A DNA stretch of 64,000 nucleotides from Agarivorans sp050870875. GTDB lineage: Bacteria; Pseudomonadota; Gammaproteobacteria; Enterobacterales; Celerinatantimonadaceae. Location: assembly GCF_050870875.2 (NCBI RefSeq), contig NZ_CP194041.2, positions 186,001 through 250,000 on the forward strand, given 5' to 3'. The notes beneath the pieces are model-generated. The model searched no databases and was not told where the DNA came from. It worked only from the letters and a program-made list of their open reading frames with translations. Position numbers and translations under genes: made by a program. This document shows, one piece after another, positions 52,494 through 61,282 of this stretch. Position 1 is the stretch's first letter, and each line of letters opens with the position of its first letter.

Positions 52494-53132
52494 GTGTATC
52501 AACTTTACTACTATCCAAATAACGCAAGCTTAGCCCCGCATTTTTTGTTGTTTCATATGCAGCTCAAGTATCAATTATTGCTGGTTGACCGGAAATCCAA
52601 TTTTCAAAAATCGCCAGAGTATCTAAAGCTAAATCCAGTGGGGCGAATACCGACACTGATTGATGAGGGGGGGGCAATTTTTGAAAGCACTGCCATTTGC
52701 ATACATTTGTGCGAACAGCATCCCGAGCACCAGCTTATTCCTGACTTGGGGAGCAGGCTGCGCCCCTTGTTTTTTCAGTGGTTAGCTTATTTAAATAATA
52801 CCCTTCAAGCGGAATTGATGGTTCGTTACTATCCGCACCGACACACCGACGATGCATGCGCCATTCCGAATATTGTAGCGGCACAAGATGAGCGGATCGC
52901 GGAAGCGTTAGCAGTGATTAATGCTCAGTTAGTGGGTAAACAATACTTGTTGGGTGAGCAGATCAGTGCATGTGATTTCTTCTTGTTTATGTTGGCCGAA
53001 TGGTCATTACCGAGTAAGACCTCGCCTTTAGATTTTGAAGATTTGGCTGCCTATTTAAAACGTCTGTCGGCGCATCCAACAATTCGAGCGGTTTGCCAGT
53101 TAGAAGGGATTGATTTGACTCCTTTTGAATAA
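52494..53132 (+). CDS. Glutathione S-transferase family protein
   Basis: This 212-residue protein has a thioredoxin-like N-terminal domain, with NPVGRIPTLIDEGG containing the cis-Pro and IFESTAICIHLCE binding the gamma-Glu of glutathione. An all-helical C-terminal domain follows (AEALAVINAQL...YLLGEQISACDFFLFML). The GTG start at 52494 follows AGGAAA. The substrate is unknown; it probably acts in detoxification or small-molecule isomerisation. Confidence 0.88.
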   Translation: MYQLYYYPNNASLAPHFLLFHMQLKYQLLLVDRKSNFQKSPEYLKLNPVGRIPTLIDEGGAIFESTAICIHLCEQHPEHQLIPDLGSRLRPLFFQWLAYLNNTLQAELMVRYYPHRHTDDACAIPNIVAAQDERIAEALAVINAQLVGKQYLLGEQISACDFFLFMLAEWSLPSKTSPLDFEDLAAYLKRLSAHPTIRAVCQLEGIDLTPFE

Positions 53133-53713
53133 CGGTGGGCTCAAGATGAGCCGTGATTGAATTCTCCTCGGCACGACCTTGGTAGGCCTTGCCGAGCGCA
53201 ATCATCGTCTCTCCAAAGGCTTTATGCCTAACTATAATCACAATCCCAAAATCGACAAGCAAGCTCTGGCTTGATCTGATGCTGCGGTTTTGGCTGTCAG
53301 TAGACACTCTCGAAGTCTGTGTAAGATCAACATCTCTTGTTGAACTTTTGTTTTTACGGAAGCTGCTCGGGTATTTCGTCTATTACTGGCCTCAAAAGCT
53401 GCCAAGGTGTCCTTAAGCTCATTTTGTTACCACGAACAAATGGTTTTATATGTTGCGCAGGGTTCAGTTCTACATGATGCTCCATTGCTGAAAACACTCT
53501 GCCCTGCTAATGATAAAATTATCGAGGAAATTATCGAGACAGCCATCTTAAGATACGATTGCATGAGTGACTGCCCCTGCTCATTTCTGTCAAGAGGAAA
53601 TTATCGAGACAGCCATCTTAAGATGCTATTGCATGAGTGACTGCCCCAGCTCATTTCTGTCAAAAAAACGCTTCAAAGGTGGTCAAATTATATTGTTGTT
53701 CGGTAGTTGCGGG
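53133..53713. other. Non-coding, rearranged-looking region with a tandem repeat
   Basis: About 580 bases with broken short frames on both strands and no recognisable gene. It contains the 70-base tandem duplication at 53524-53663. The first third has codon-like stretches on both strands that suggest a decayed gene, but I cannot identify it. Confidence 0.45.
53524..53663 (+). repeat. Two tandem 70-bp repeats
   Basis: 53524-53593 and 53594-53663 are direct tandem copies differing at 3 positions. Both start GAGGAAATTATCGAGACAGC. No coding function is evident. Confidence 0.9.
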
Positions 53714-54817
53714 CTAATCTTGGCTGATTTCATATTTGTGAAAGGTATCTTCAATGCTGAGGTCAAATCCAGAGAGCGCGCCATACTTAACCGTGCTTGA
53801 AGTCAACAAACGCATTTTATGCACTCCTAAATGTTGCAATATTTGCGAGCCGATGCCTATTTCACTGCTTGCATATGGACTGTTGTTGCTACCTTGATTC
53901 AGCTGATTCAAAATAGCTTGGGCACTGAGTTGTCGACCAATGAGTACCAATATGCCACCAGTGAGACTGCTTTGGATTTGCTCCAAGGCGTCTTGAATAT
54001 TCCACTTCTTGCTATCGATCTTAAATAGATCGAGTGGATAATTAAGCGCATGCACTCGCACCAGCGGGGCGCAGGCTTGGTCACTTTGAAAGTGCTCGCT
54101 TACTAGCGCGTAATGTAACTGTTGATCGATGGTATCTTGATAGGTCATGAGTTTGAATCTGCCATGTTGAGTATTCAGATGTTGCTCTAAAATACACTTC
54201 ACGACTGTTTCGGTTTTTAATCGAAATTTGATTAAGTCAGCAATGGTTCCCAACTTGATATCATGTTTTGCTGCGAATTCTTCTAGCTGCGGCCGGCGGG
54301 CCATACTGCCATCCGGATTCAGAACTTCGATAATGGCACAAGATGGTTCAAGACCTGCAAGTTTTGCCAAATCACATCCCGCTTCAGTATGGCCCGCACG
54401 GATTAATACGCCACCAGGTTTGGCGACGATAGGAAAAACGTGTCCAGGAGAGACGATGTCTGAAGGCTGCGCAGCGTCACGGCTGGCCATCTTAATGGTA
54501 TGAGCTCTATCTTGAGCGGAGATCCCTGTGCTAATTCCAGTGGCGGCTTCAATGGAAACGGTAAAATTGGTGCCATATTGTTCGGTATTATTTTTTACCA
54601 TAATGGGCAGTTTAAGCTGCTGGGCGCGTTGTTCGGTAATAGTTAAACATAGTAGTCCGCGACCTTCAGTCACCATGAAATTAATCATCTCTGCAGTGAT
54701 GTTCTCGGCAGCAACTAATATGTCACCCTCATTTTCTCTATCTTCATCGTCCATCAGGATGACCATCTTCCCGAGTCGAATATCTTCAATGATGTCTTCA
54801 ATGCTACTTAAAGTCAT
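53714..54817 (-). CDS. ribB: 3,4-dihydroxy-2-butanone-4-phosphate synthase with degenerate GTP cyclohydrolase II half (RibBX-type)
   Basis: This 367-residue protein's N-terminal ~205 residues are a complete RibB, which turns ribulose-5-phosphate into the four-carbon riboflavin precursor. DDEDRENEGD supplies the active-site acids and RAGHTEAGCDL the phosphate site. The C-terminal ~160 residues follow the RibA fold position but lack the three zinc cysteines and GTP-binding residues of active GTP cyclohydrolase II. This matches the RibBX type known in gammaproteobacteria. I found no FMN-riboswitch-like leader upstream. It is divergent from the sugar operon and has half of that operon's palindrome in its leader. 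Confidence 0.87.
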   Translation of the reverse strand: MTLSSIEDIIEDIRLGKMVILMDDEDRENEGDILVAAENITAEMINFMVTEGRGLLCLTITEQRAQQLKLPIMVKNNTEQYGTNFTVSIEAATGISTGISAQDRAHTIKMASRDAAQPSDIVSPGHVFPIVAKPGGVLIRAGHTEAGCDLAKLAGLEPSCAIIEVLNPDGSMARRPQLEEFAAKHDIKLGTIADLIKFRLKTETVVKCILEQHLNTQHGRFKLMTYQDTIDQQLHYALVSEHFQSDQACAPLVRVHALNYPLDLFKIDSKKWNIQDALEQIQSSLTGGILVLIGRQLSAQAILNQLNQGSNNSPYASSEIGIGSQILQHLGVHKMRLLTSSTVKYGALSGFDLSIEDTFHKYEISQD

Positions 54818-55200
54818 ATTTCGTGCCCACTTGAATTTAAAATTACCGGTGAATATATATGCTATCGTTGCAGTTTAGCACTTTCAGGTGCGATTTTCAT
54901 GAGTTCATTTGTGCATGTTTCGTTATCTGGATACAACTTTATTACGATATGTAAATCCTTTTAAATCAGTTAATTAGTATTATTCAGGCTTGGTTTCATC
55001 CTTTCCAACAGGCTGGCGTATGGATCGTTATCAGTATTGTTTTTGGACCGTTTGATGTGCGGTTTACGAGCAATTTATATTCAATGACTGTGATGCTGCT
55101 CAGGTTTTGTACATCTCGATGTGGACAGATTTTGGATCATTCACTAAGCTGATTTTGAATAAATAACGTTACGTGAATATATATTCAAGGGGTGATTATA
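54818..55200. other. Divergent region between ribB-like gene and sugar operon
   Basis: About 380 AT-rich bases. It carries a half-site of the sugar-operon palindrome near the ribB start (54850-54860) and a full copy near the binding-protein start (55174-55187). The remainder shows no gene or RNA element. Confidence 0.5.
55174..55187. promoter_or_regulatory. 14-nt palindrome, candidate operator 1
   Basis: TGAATATATATTCA is a perfect palindrome 13 bases before the ATG of the sugar-binding protein gene. An identical copy lies at 59475-59488 before the transketolase gene, and a partial copy (TGAATATATAT) at 54850-54860 before the ribB-like gene. It is probably the operator of an unlinked sugar regulator. 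Confidence 0.6.
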
Positions 55201-56136
55201 ATGATAAATAAAATACTAACTATCAGCGCATTAGCGTTAGCGACTACCTTCTCTAGCTTGTCTATGGCTGATAACGGTTTAATAGCAATTATTACGCCGT
55301 CCCACGATAACCCTTTCTTTAAGGCGGAAGCGATGGGGGCAAAAGCGAAAGCAGAAGAGCTGGGCTACACAACCTTGGTAGCGTCTCACGATGATGATGC
55401 CAACAAGCAAGACCAGCTCATTTCAACTGCAATCGCGAGAAATGCCAAGGCCATTATCCTCGACAATGCGGGTTCTGATGTGACTATCGGGGCTCTCGAA
55501 AAAGCTAAAAAAGCCGGGGTTCCAGCCTTCTTGATTGACCGTGAAATTAATAAAACAGGTATTGCGGTTTCTCAAATCGTATCCAACAACTATCAAGGTG
55601 CTCAGCTTGGCGCAGAGAAGTTTGTGGAATTGATGGGAGGAGAGGGGAATTTCGTTGAACTCTTAGGTCGTGAATCTGATACCAACGCCCATGTTCGCTC
55701 TCAGGGTTACCATGATGTAATCGACGATTACACCGACATGAAAATGGTGGCTCAACAAACTGCAAACTGGAGCCAGCCAGAAGCGTTTAATCGCATGGAG
55801 TCTATTTTACAAGCCAACCCAAATATTAAAGGTGTGATTTCGGGGAACGATACCATGGCTCTTGGTGCCGAAGCTGCGCTTAAAGCGGCTGGCCGGAGCG
55901 ATGTGATTGTGGTGGGTTTTGACGGCAGTGATTATGTTCGAGATTCCATTATTGCGGGCGCAAATATTAAGGCAACGGTCTTACAACCAGCCTGGGACCA
56001 AGCGCAAATGGCGATGGTGCAGGCCGACAAATATATTAAAACTGGCAGCACAGGCTTAGATGAAAAACAATTAATGGATTGTTTATTGATCGATGAAAGC
56101 AATGCGAAAAACTTAGATACCTTTGCAATGAAGTAA
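55201..56136 (+). CDS. Ribose-type sugar ABC transporter substrate-binding protein
   Basis: I choose ATG 55201, eight bases after AAGGGG; the frame from GTG 55192 is less likely. The 311-residue product has a signal peptide (ending LSMA) and a Peripla_BP_4 fold of the RbsB type (SHDNPFFKAEAMGAKAKAEELG, IDREINKTG, GRESDTNAHVRSQGY, SGNDTMALGA, VVGFDGSD). It delivers a pentose or similar sugar to the RbsA/RbsC-like complex encoded downstream. The downstream enzymes suggest a branched or unusual pentose. Confidence 0.9.
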   Translation: MINKILTISALALATTFSSLSMADNGLIAIITPSHDNPFFKAEAMGAKAKAEELGYTTLVASHDDDANKQDQLISTAIARNAKAIILDNAGSDVTIGALEKAKKAGVPAFLIDREINKTGIAVSQIVSNNYQGAQLGAEKFVELMGGEGNFVELLGRESDTNAHVRSQGYHDVIDDYTDMKMVAQQTANWSQPEAFNRMESILQANPNIKGVISGNDTMALGAEAALKAAGRSDVIVVGFDGSDYVRDSIIAGANIKATVLQPAWDQAQMAMVQADKYIKTGSTGLDEKQLMDCLLIDESNAKNLDTFAMK

Positions 56137-56143
56137 ATCCAAT

Positions 56144-56174
56144 AGGAGCTAAGGCTTGCTTTAGCTCCTTTTTC
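56144..56174 (+). terminator. Intra-operon terminator after the binding-protein gene
   Basis: AGGAGCTAA (56144-56152) and TTAGCTCCT (56161-56169) form a 9-bp stem followed by TTTTT. Partial termination here would give more binding protein than membrane components, a common arrangement. Confidence 0.82.
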
Positions 56175-56215
56175 TACTCAGCAATATCCAGTGGTATGTA
56201 AAGGATAGTTAGAAC

Positions 56216-56800
56216 ATGAGCGTGATGAATTTAAGCAAGTTTTCTTTAGTTCCATTGTTTTGTGTGGCGCTATTGGGATGTGATGTCGTTAAGTTGGACC
56301 AAAATGGCAAACCAATTATTCCGATGACTGCAAAAGAGGCTGCATCTCTTCAAAATTTAACACCAGAGGTGCTCGCAGAAAAATTTTGGGGGGACATTTT
56401 AAAAGAAGCAAAGGTCAAATCTAAACCGCTTGAACAGGGGAATAGTGGCGGCCTCAAAAGCCAGTTTGTTCGCATTAGTGGAGTGGTTGACCAGGTTGAT
56501 GATAGTAAAAAAGCCGCGACAATGACGGTAGTGACCGGTGACCAACATGTGGTGTTACAGATTGGCCCGATCGTACGTGGTAACTCCATTAGAGATGCGA
56601 CCAGTTTTATTAATTTTGACGACTTTAAGAACCAAGTTCAGTTTGCTCGTTTATCAAAAGAGCTGAATAAAAAAGCAATCCAAAATTTTGCTCGTCCTGA
56701 TAGCTCTTGGGCAGGGAGTCCGGTCGAAGTATTAGCGGCCGTGACTTATAAAAATATGGGTGTCACACAAGTGATTCCTCTTGAAGTTATGAAGAGGTAG
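56216..56800 (+). CDS. DUF2291-family lipoprotein
   Basis: This 194-residue protein has a lipoprotein signal ending in LLGC. The core has the DUF2291 pattern IGPIVRGNSIRDATSFINFDDFKNQVQFA. The family is repeatedly found inside ribose-type sugar importer operons, but its role is not known; an accessory function in the periplasm is inferred. It sits between the binding-protein and ATPase genes, 5 bases before the latter. A second ATG at 56225 is possible. Confidence 0.82.
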   Translation: MSVMNLSKFSLVPLFCVALLGCDVVKLDQNGKPIIPMTAKEAASLQNLTPEVLAEKFWGDILKEAKVKSKPLEQGNSGGLKSQFVRISGVVDQVDDSKKAATMTVVTGDQHVVLQIGPIVRGNSIRDATSFINFDDFKNQVQFARLSKELNKKAIQNFARPDSSWAGSPVEVLAAVTYKNMGVTQVIPLEVMKR

Positions 56801-56805
56801 TCGGC

Positions 56806-58323
56806 ATGAATTCGATGAATAAAGACATCATCATGAGAGCAGAAAATATCTCGATGGTATTTCCTGGCACCAAGGCCTTAGACCGTGTTTCGTACAATGT
56901 ATACCGTGGCGCGGTGAACGTGATTATCGGTGAGAATGGTGCTGGTAAGTCCACCTTAATGAAGATACTCGCAGGGGTACAGAAGCAAACCGAAGGGCAA
57001 ATGTTTATCGCAGATCAGCCGATCGCTTTCGATAGTACTCGTGGTGCGGCTGAACATGGCATTGGTATGGTTCATCAAGAGTTGAACCTTTCAGAAAATC
57101 TTACGGTTGCAGAGAATATTTTTCTTGGGCGTGAGAAACAGAAGGGTATTTCTCCCATCGATAATGCGAGTCAATGTGAGCTTGCAGCAAAACTCATGAC
57201 ACGTCTGAAACAAGATATTAATCCGAATGACCTGGTTGCCAACCTTAAAGTGGGTCAAAAGCAGCTGGTTGAAATAGCTAAGGCACTCTCAACTGAAGTG
57301 GACATCTTGATCCTCGATGAGCCGACTTCGGCCTTGAGTAAAAAAGAAGTCGACATTCTGTTTGAGGTGATCCGTGACCTTACCGCGCAAGGCGTTTCGA
57401 TAATTTATATTTCTCACCGTTTAGAAGAGCTGATGGAAATTGGCACTTACATCACGATCTTAAGAGATGGCAAATTCCAAGCCGAAGCCGCGGTTGAAGA
57501 TATCAGTGTTCCCTGGATTGTGCGTCAAATGTTAGGCAGTGATCCGGTGGTCGATTTTCTTCCGGAAGATAGAGAGTTTGGAGTCAAAGTTCTCGAAGCG
57601 GAGGGCATTACTTATATTAATGAGTCTGAAGCGAAAGTGGTCAACGATGTGACCTTTTATGTTCGAGAAGGGGAAATTGTTGGTATTTATGGCTTGATGG
57701 GGGCAGGGCGAACCGAGTTGTTTGAGTGTTTGGTTGGGAAAGCGACTTACGCTGGCCGTTTTTCTTTAAATGGAAAAATTATTCGAGCCACCACCACCAC
57801 TCCCGACCGAGTCAAAATGGGCATTGGATTGGTCCCGGAAGATCGCAAACAATCGGGTATTTTCCCGGTTAGTTCGGTGGCCAGTAACTTGACAATTTCA
57901 AGCCTTTGGAAGCGTTTAAAGGGGCTCGCTATCTCTGAGCAAGAAGAAGACAAGGCGGTTGCGGAAGCGATCGATAAATTGTCGATTAAAGTTTCTTCAC
58001 CGAAAGTGGAAATTCAGGCTTTAAGTGGCGGGAATCAACAAAAAGTAGTGATCGGTCGTTCATTGCTCACTGAGCCGAAAGTGCTGCTGCTGGATGAGCC
58101 CACTCGAGGTATTGATGTTGGGGCGAAAGCAGATGTGTTTGAAATGATGGTTAAACTTTCCGAGCAAGGGATAGGCGTGTTGTTTTCCACCACCGATCTG
58201 AAGGAAATCATGGCGGTTTCGGACAGGATATTGGTGATGTCTAACGGCAAGCTATCAGCAAATGTTTTGCGTAGAGAGACCACCGAAGAAGAATTAGTAC
58301 TAGCAAGTGCGCAGGGATTTTAA
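56806..58323 (+). CDS. Sugar ABC transporter ATPase (RbsA-like, two domains)
   Basis: This 505-residue tandem nucleotide-binding protein has a first domain with Walker A GENGAGKST, signature LKVGQKQLVEIAKAL and Walker B ILILDEPTSAL. The second domain has the non-canonical GLMGAGRTEL in the Walker A position, signature LSGGNQQKVVIGRSL and LLLDEPTRGIDVG. This asymmetry is normal for RbsA/XylG/AraG proteins. GAGG precedes the ATG. Confidence 0.94.
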   Translation: MNSMNKDIIMRAENISMVFPGTKALDRVSYNVYRGAVNVIIGENGAGKSTLMKILAGVQKQTEGQMFIADQPIAFDSTRGAAEHGIGMVHQELNLSENLTVAENIFLGREKQKGISPIDNASQCELAAKLMTRLKQDINPNDLVANLKVGQKQLVEIAKALSTEVDILILDEPTSALSKKEVDILFEVIRDLTAQGVSIIYISHRLEELMEIGTYITILRDGKFQAEAAVEDISVPWIVRQMLGSDPVVDFLPEDREFGVKVLEAEGITYINESEAKVVNDVTFYVREGEIVGIYGLMGAGRTELFECLVGKATYAGRFSLNGKIIRATTTTPDRVKMGIGLVPEDRKQSGIFPVSSVASNLTISSLWKRLKGLAISEQEEDKAVAEAIDKLSIKVSSPKVEIQALSGGNQQKVVIGRSLLTEPKVLLLDEPTRGIDVGAKADVFEMMVKLSEQGIGVLFSTTDLKEIMAVSDRILVMSNGKLSANVLRRETTEEELVLASAQGF

Positions 58324-58325
58324 TT

Positions 58326-59402
58326 ATGAAAGCCAAAGTAATCGAGGGCATGGCGATGCCAACATCTCAGTTTAATTCAGCAAACATCGGTTTGATGTTA
58401 TTGAAGTTAAGAACTTTTATAGCATTATTCATTATCTTAGGATTTTTCTCATTTACCGTGGATGGATTCCTTGCTCCGGGTAGTTTAATCATCATGGTTA
58501 AACATATCTCGATCAATGCTTTTCTCGCCTTGGGAATTACATTTGTCATCATCACCGCAGGTATCGATCTATCGATCGGTGCAACCCTTGGGTTTTGTGG
58601 CATGGTTGCAGGCTTCATGATTTCTAAGGGGATCGTGTTACCCATGTTTGGCATTGCTATATTTCCCAGTGTGTGGGTGATTGTGCCAACTGTAATGGTC
58701 GTTGGGGGGCTGATTGGTGCATTGAATGGAGTTCTTATCACGCGTTACAACGTTGCGCCCTTTATCTGTACTTTGGGCACGATGTATGTGATTCGGGGAG
58801 CTGCCATGTTGTTGTCTGGGGGAGAGACATTTCCAGGGCTACAGGGGAACGCGTTACTGGGTAATACGGGCTTTGACCAGATTGGTGCGGGTTATTTGTT
58901 TGGTATTCCGTATGCCATCTGGATGATGTTTGTGGTTGCGGCAATTATTGCATATGTGGCTAAAAAACTGCCCTTTGGTCGACACGTATATGCGATTGGT
59001 GACAATGAGCGGGCGGCTGAGCTTTCCGGAGTGAAAGTGAAAAACGTCAAGATTTGGGTTTACACCATATCCGGTTTGTGTGCGGCGATTGCAGGTATTG
59101 TGGTGACATCTCAATTAGTTGCAAGTCATCCTGCAACCGGTACTGCCTTTGAGATGAATGCGATTGCTGCGGTGGTTCTCGGTGGAACTTCTTTAGCCGG
59201 GGGACGTGGGACGATTACAGGGACGCTTATTGGTGCCTTTGTTATTGGTATTTTGGCTGATGGCCTAGTCATGATGGGGGTGAGTGAATTCTGGCAAATG
59301 GTGATCAAAGGCATCGTCATCATTGTTGCGGTTATTATTGATCAGATGCAAAGCAAGATGCAGTACAAAGCTGCGATTACGTCTCAGAAGTCTGTTGACT
59401 AG
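58326..59402 (+). CDS. Sugar ABC transporter permease (RbsC-like)
   Basis: This 358-residue inner-membrane protein has about ten hydrophobic segments and the RbsC-family motifs ITAGIDLSIGATLG, APFICTLGTMYVIRG, GDNERAAELSGV and VVLGGTSLAGGRGTI. It starts two bases after the ATPase stop and completes the importer. Confidence 0.93.
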   Translation: MKAKVIEGMAMPTSQFNSANIGLMLLKLRTFIALFIILGFFSFTVDGFLAPGSLIIMVKHISINAFLALGITFVIITAGIDLSIGATLGFCGMVAGFMISKGIVLPMFGIAIFPSVWVIVPTVMVVGGLIGALNGVLITRYNVAPFICTLGTMYVIRGAAMLLSGGETFPGLQGNALLGNTGFDQIGAGYLFGIPYAIWMMFVVAAIIAYVAKKLPFGRHVYAIGDNERAAELSGVKVKNVKIWVYTISGLCAAIAGIVVTSQLVASHPATGTAFEMNAIAAVVLGGTSLAGGRGTITGTLIGAFVIGILADGLVMMGVSEFWQMVIKGIVIIVAVIIDQMQSKMQYKAAITSQKSVD

Positions 59403-59474
59403 GTTTATTGTTGGAGAAGCAAAATATCGTCTTGTTCACATTTTGATCTTTTGACGCTATTTTTTTTCTCCCTA

Positions 59475-59503
59475 TGAATATATATTCAGTATTGAATATA
59501 TTG
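59475..59503. promoter_or_regulatory. 14-nt palindrome plus half-site, candidate operator 2
   Basis: TGAATATATATTCA (59475-59488) is identical to the site at 55174-55187. A further partial copy TGAATATATTGG starts at 59493, 18 bases from the first. They lie 26 bases before the transketolase ATG and suggest that transport and catabolic genes share one regulator. Confidence 0.6.
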
Positions 59504-59513
59504 GAGGTTTGTT

Positions 59514-60344
59514 ATGAATCCTTATCGTTTATCAATTGATGAACTTGCTAAGAAAGCCACCGATATTCGCAAACGAATTGTGGTGCTAAATGCGGAAAGT
59601 CCCGCTGGTGGACACACTGGTGCTGACTTATCGCAAGTCGAGCTCGTCACATCTTTATATTTTCGAATTTTAAATTGCTCTCCTGATCGTCTCGATGATC
59701 CAGAGCGTGATATTTACATTCAATCGAAAGGCCATGCTGCAGGTGGCTACTACTGCTGTTTATCTGAGGCGGGTTACTTTCCAAGTGATTGGTTAGCGAG
59801 CTACCAGCACCCTGATTCCAAATTGCCGGGCCACCCGGTGAAACACAAGACGCCGGGCGTGGAACTTAACACTGGAGCGCTTGGTCATGGTTTACCAGTC
59901 GCCGTTGGGCTTGCATTAGCGGCCAAAAAGTCGGGTAGCCAGCGAAAGATTTATGTATTGACTGGGGATGGTGAATTGGCCGAAGGAAGTAATTGGGAAG
60001 CGGCTTTAGTGGCAGCCCATTATGGATTGGATAATTTAATTATTATCAATGATAAAAATAAGCTGCAGTTAGCGGGCTTTACCAAAGACATTCTGCAAAC
60101 CGATCCCTTGGATAAGAAATGGCAAGCCTTTGGAATGCAGGTGAGTGAATGTGAAGGCAATAACATTGCGTCGGTCGTCTCGGCTCTGGAAAGTTTGAAG
60201 CCCGAGGGAAAACCGCATGTGGTGATCGCCAATACCATTAAAGGTGCGGGGATCTCGTTTATTGAAGGGCGTCCAGAATGGCATCACCGAGTTCCGAAAG
60301 GGGAAGAAGTCACTTTAGCGTTGGAGGAGTTGAATCATGGCTAA
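59514..60344 (+). CDS. Transketolase, N-terminal (TPP-binding) subunit
   Basis: This 276-residue subunit of a split transketolase has a thiamine-diphosphate-binding motif, GDGELAEGSNWEAAL...IIINDKNKLQ, and conserved SKGHAAGGYYC and TGALGHGLPVAVGLALA. With the next gene it forms one enzyme that moves a two-carbon ketol unit between sugar phosphates. Placement in a sugar operon with an FGGY kinase resembles the apulose-4-phosphate transketolase subunits of D-apiose degraders. The stop overlaps the next start by 8 bases. Confidence 0.9.
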   Translation: MNPYRLSIDELAKKATDIRKRIVVLNAESPAGGHTGADLSQVELVTSLYFRILNCSPDRLDDPERDIYIQSKGHAAGGYYCCLSEAGYFPSDWLASYQHPDSKLPGHPVKHKTPGVELNTGALGHGLPVAVGLALAAKKSGSQRKIYVLTGDGELAEGSNWEAALVAAHYGLDNLIIINDKNKLQLAGFTKDILQTDPLDKKWQAFGMQVSECEGNNIASVVSALESLKPEGKPHVVIANTIKGAGISFIEGRPEWHHRVPKGEEVTLALEELNHG

Positions 60345-61281
60345 CGCAGAGCATTTTGCAAATATTATGGTTGAACGTTTTATCGCAGCTGTGAATCGAG
60401 GGGTCGATCTTGTGCCGGTGGTTGCCGATTCAACCTCTACCGCGAAGATTGCACCGTTTATTCAGGCTTTTCCTGATCGCCTCGTCAATGTTGGGATCGC
60501 CGAGCAAGCCTTGGTGGGAACGGCGGCCGGTTTAGCGCTTGGCGGAAAGGTCGCGGCAACCTGTAATGCGGCGCCATTTCTGATCTCACGTGCGAATGAA
60601 CAGGTCAAGGTGGACGTTTGTTATAACAATACTAATGTGAAGTTATTTGGTCTTAATTCGGGCGCTAGTTATGGCCCCTTGGCCAGTACTCACCATAGTA
60701 TCGATGATATTTCGGTGATGCGGGGTTTTGGCAATATTGAGATTTTTGCGCCGGCATCGCCCTTACAATGTCGTCAAATTATCGATTATGCGATTGAAAA
60801 ACAAGGCCCTGTTTATATCCGGATGGATGGTAAAGAACTCCCTGAGTTATTTGAGCAAGACTATCAGTTTAAACCGGGACAGATTGATGTATTAGCAACA
60901 GGCTCTGATCTGGTATTCGTGGGTATGGGCTCAGCCATGCATGAAGTTGTCGCGGCGGCCGAGCGACTTCGTGAGCAGGGAGTTTCGCCGAAAGTGCTGT
61001 GTATCTCTTCGATCCGACCGTGCGATGTTGAGCAGTTAGCCAAGCTTTTGGCAGGTATAAAACATGTGATTAGCGTGGAAGAACATAATGTCAATGGGGG
61101 CGTCGGTGCTTTGGTTGCGGAGGTGATTGCTGAATTTGGTACGGCAAGTCGTTTGAAACGGCTTGGGATCCCAGATGGTGGCTATGCCTTAGCGGCCGAT
61201 CGTAAATCATTACGCGCACATCACGGGATTGATGCTAAGGGCATCGTGAGCCATGCGCTTGAGATGCTCAAGGAGAACTAA
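60337..61281 (+). CDS. Transketolase, C-terminal subunit
   Basis: This 314-residue partner of the preceding gene has a pyrimidine-binding domain (VNVGIAEQALVGTAAGLALGG, containing the cofactor-activating Glu; STHHSIDDISVMR) and a C-terminal transketolase domain (ISVEEHNVNGGVGALVAEVI). GGAGGAG precedes the ATG. Together the two subunits equal a full transketolase or DXS-like chain. Confidence 0.9.
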   Translation: MANAEHFANIMVERFIAAVNRGVDLVPVVADSTSTAKIAPFIQAFPDRLVNVGIAEQALVGTAAGLALGGKVAATCNAAPFLISRANEQVKVDVCYNNTNVKLFGLNSGASYGPLASTHHSIDDISVMRGFGNIEIFAPASPLQCRQIIDYAIEKQGPVYIRMDGKELPELFEQDYQFKPGQIDVLATGSDLVFVGMGSAMHEVVAAAERLREQGVSPKVLCISSIRPCDVEQLAKLLAGIKHVISVEEHNVNGGVGALVAEVIAEFGTASRLKRLGIPDGGYALAADRKSLRAHHGIDAKGIVSHALEMLKEN

Positions 61282-61282
61282 T

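Noticed and set aside
52987..53307. 106-codon minus-strand frame overlapping the GST end
   Set aside because: Half of it is antisense to the GST gene and the rest matches nothing I know; possibly decayed DNA, but not supportable as a gene.
53407..53800. Overlapping short plus-strand frames across the 70-bp repeat
   Set aside because: They repeat the same peptide because of the duplication, have no start context and run into the ribB-like gene on the other strand.
54818..55190. FMN riboswitch before the ribB-like gene
   Set aside because: I looked for the conserved RFN blocks on the minus strand and found none.
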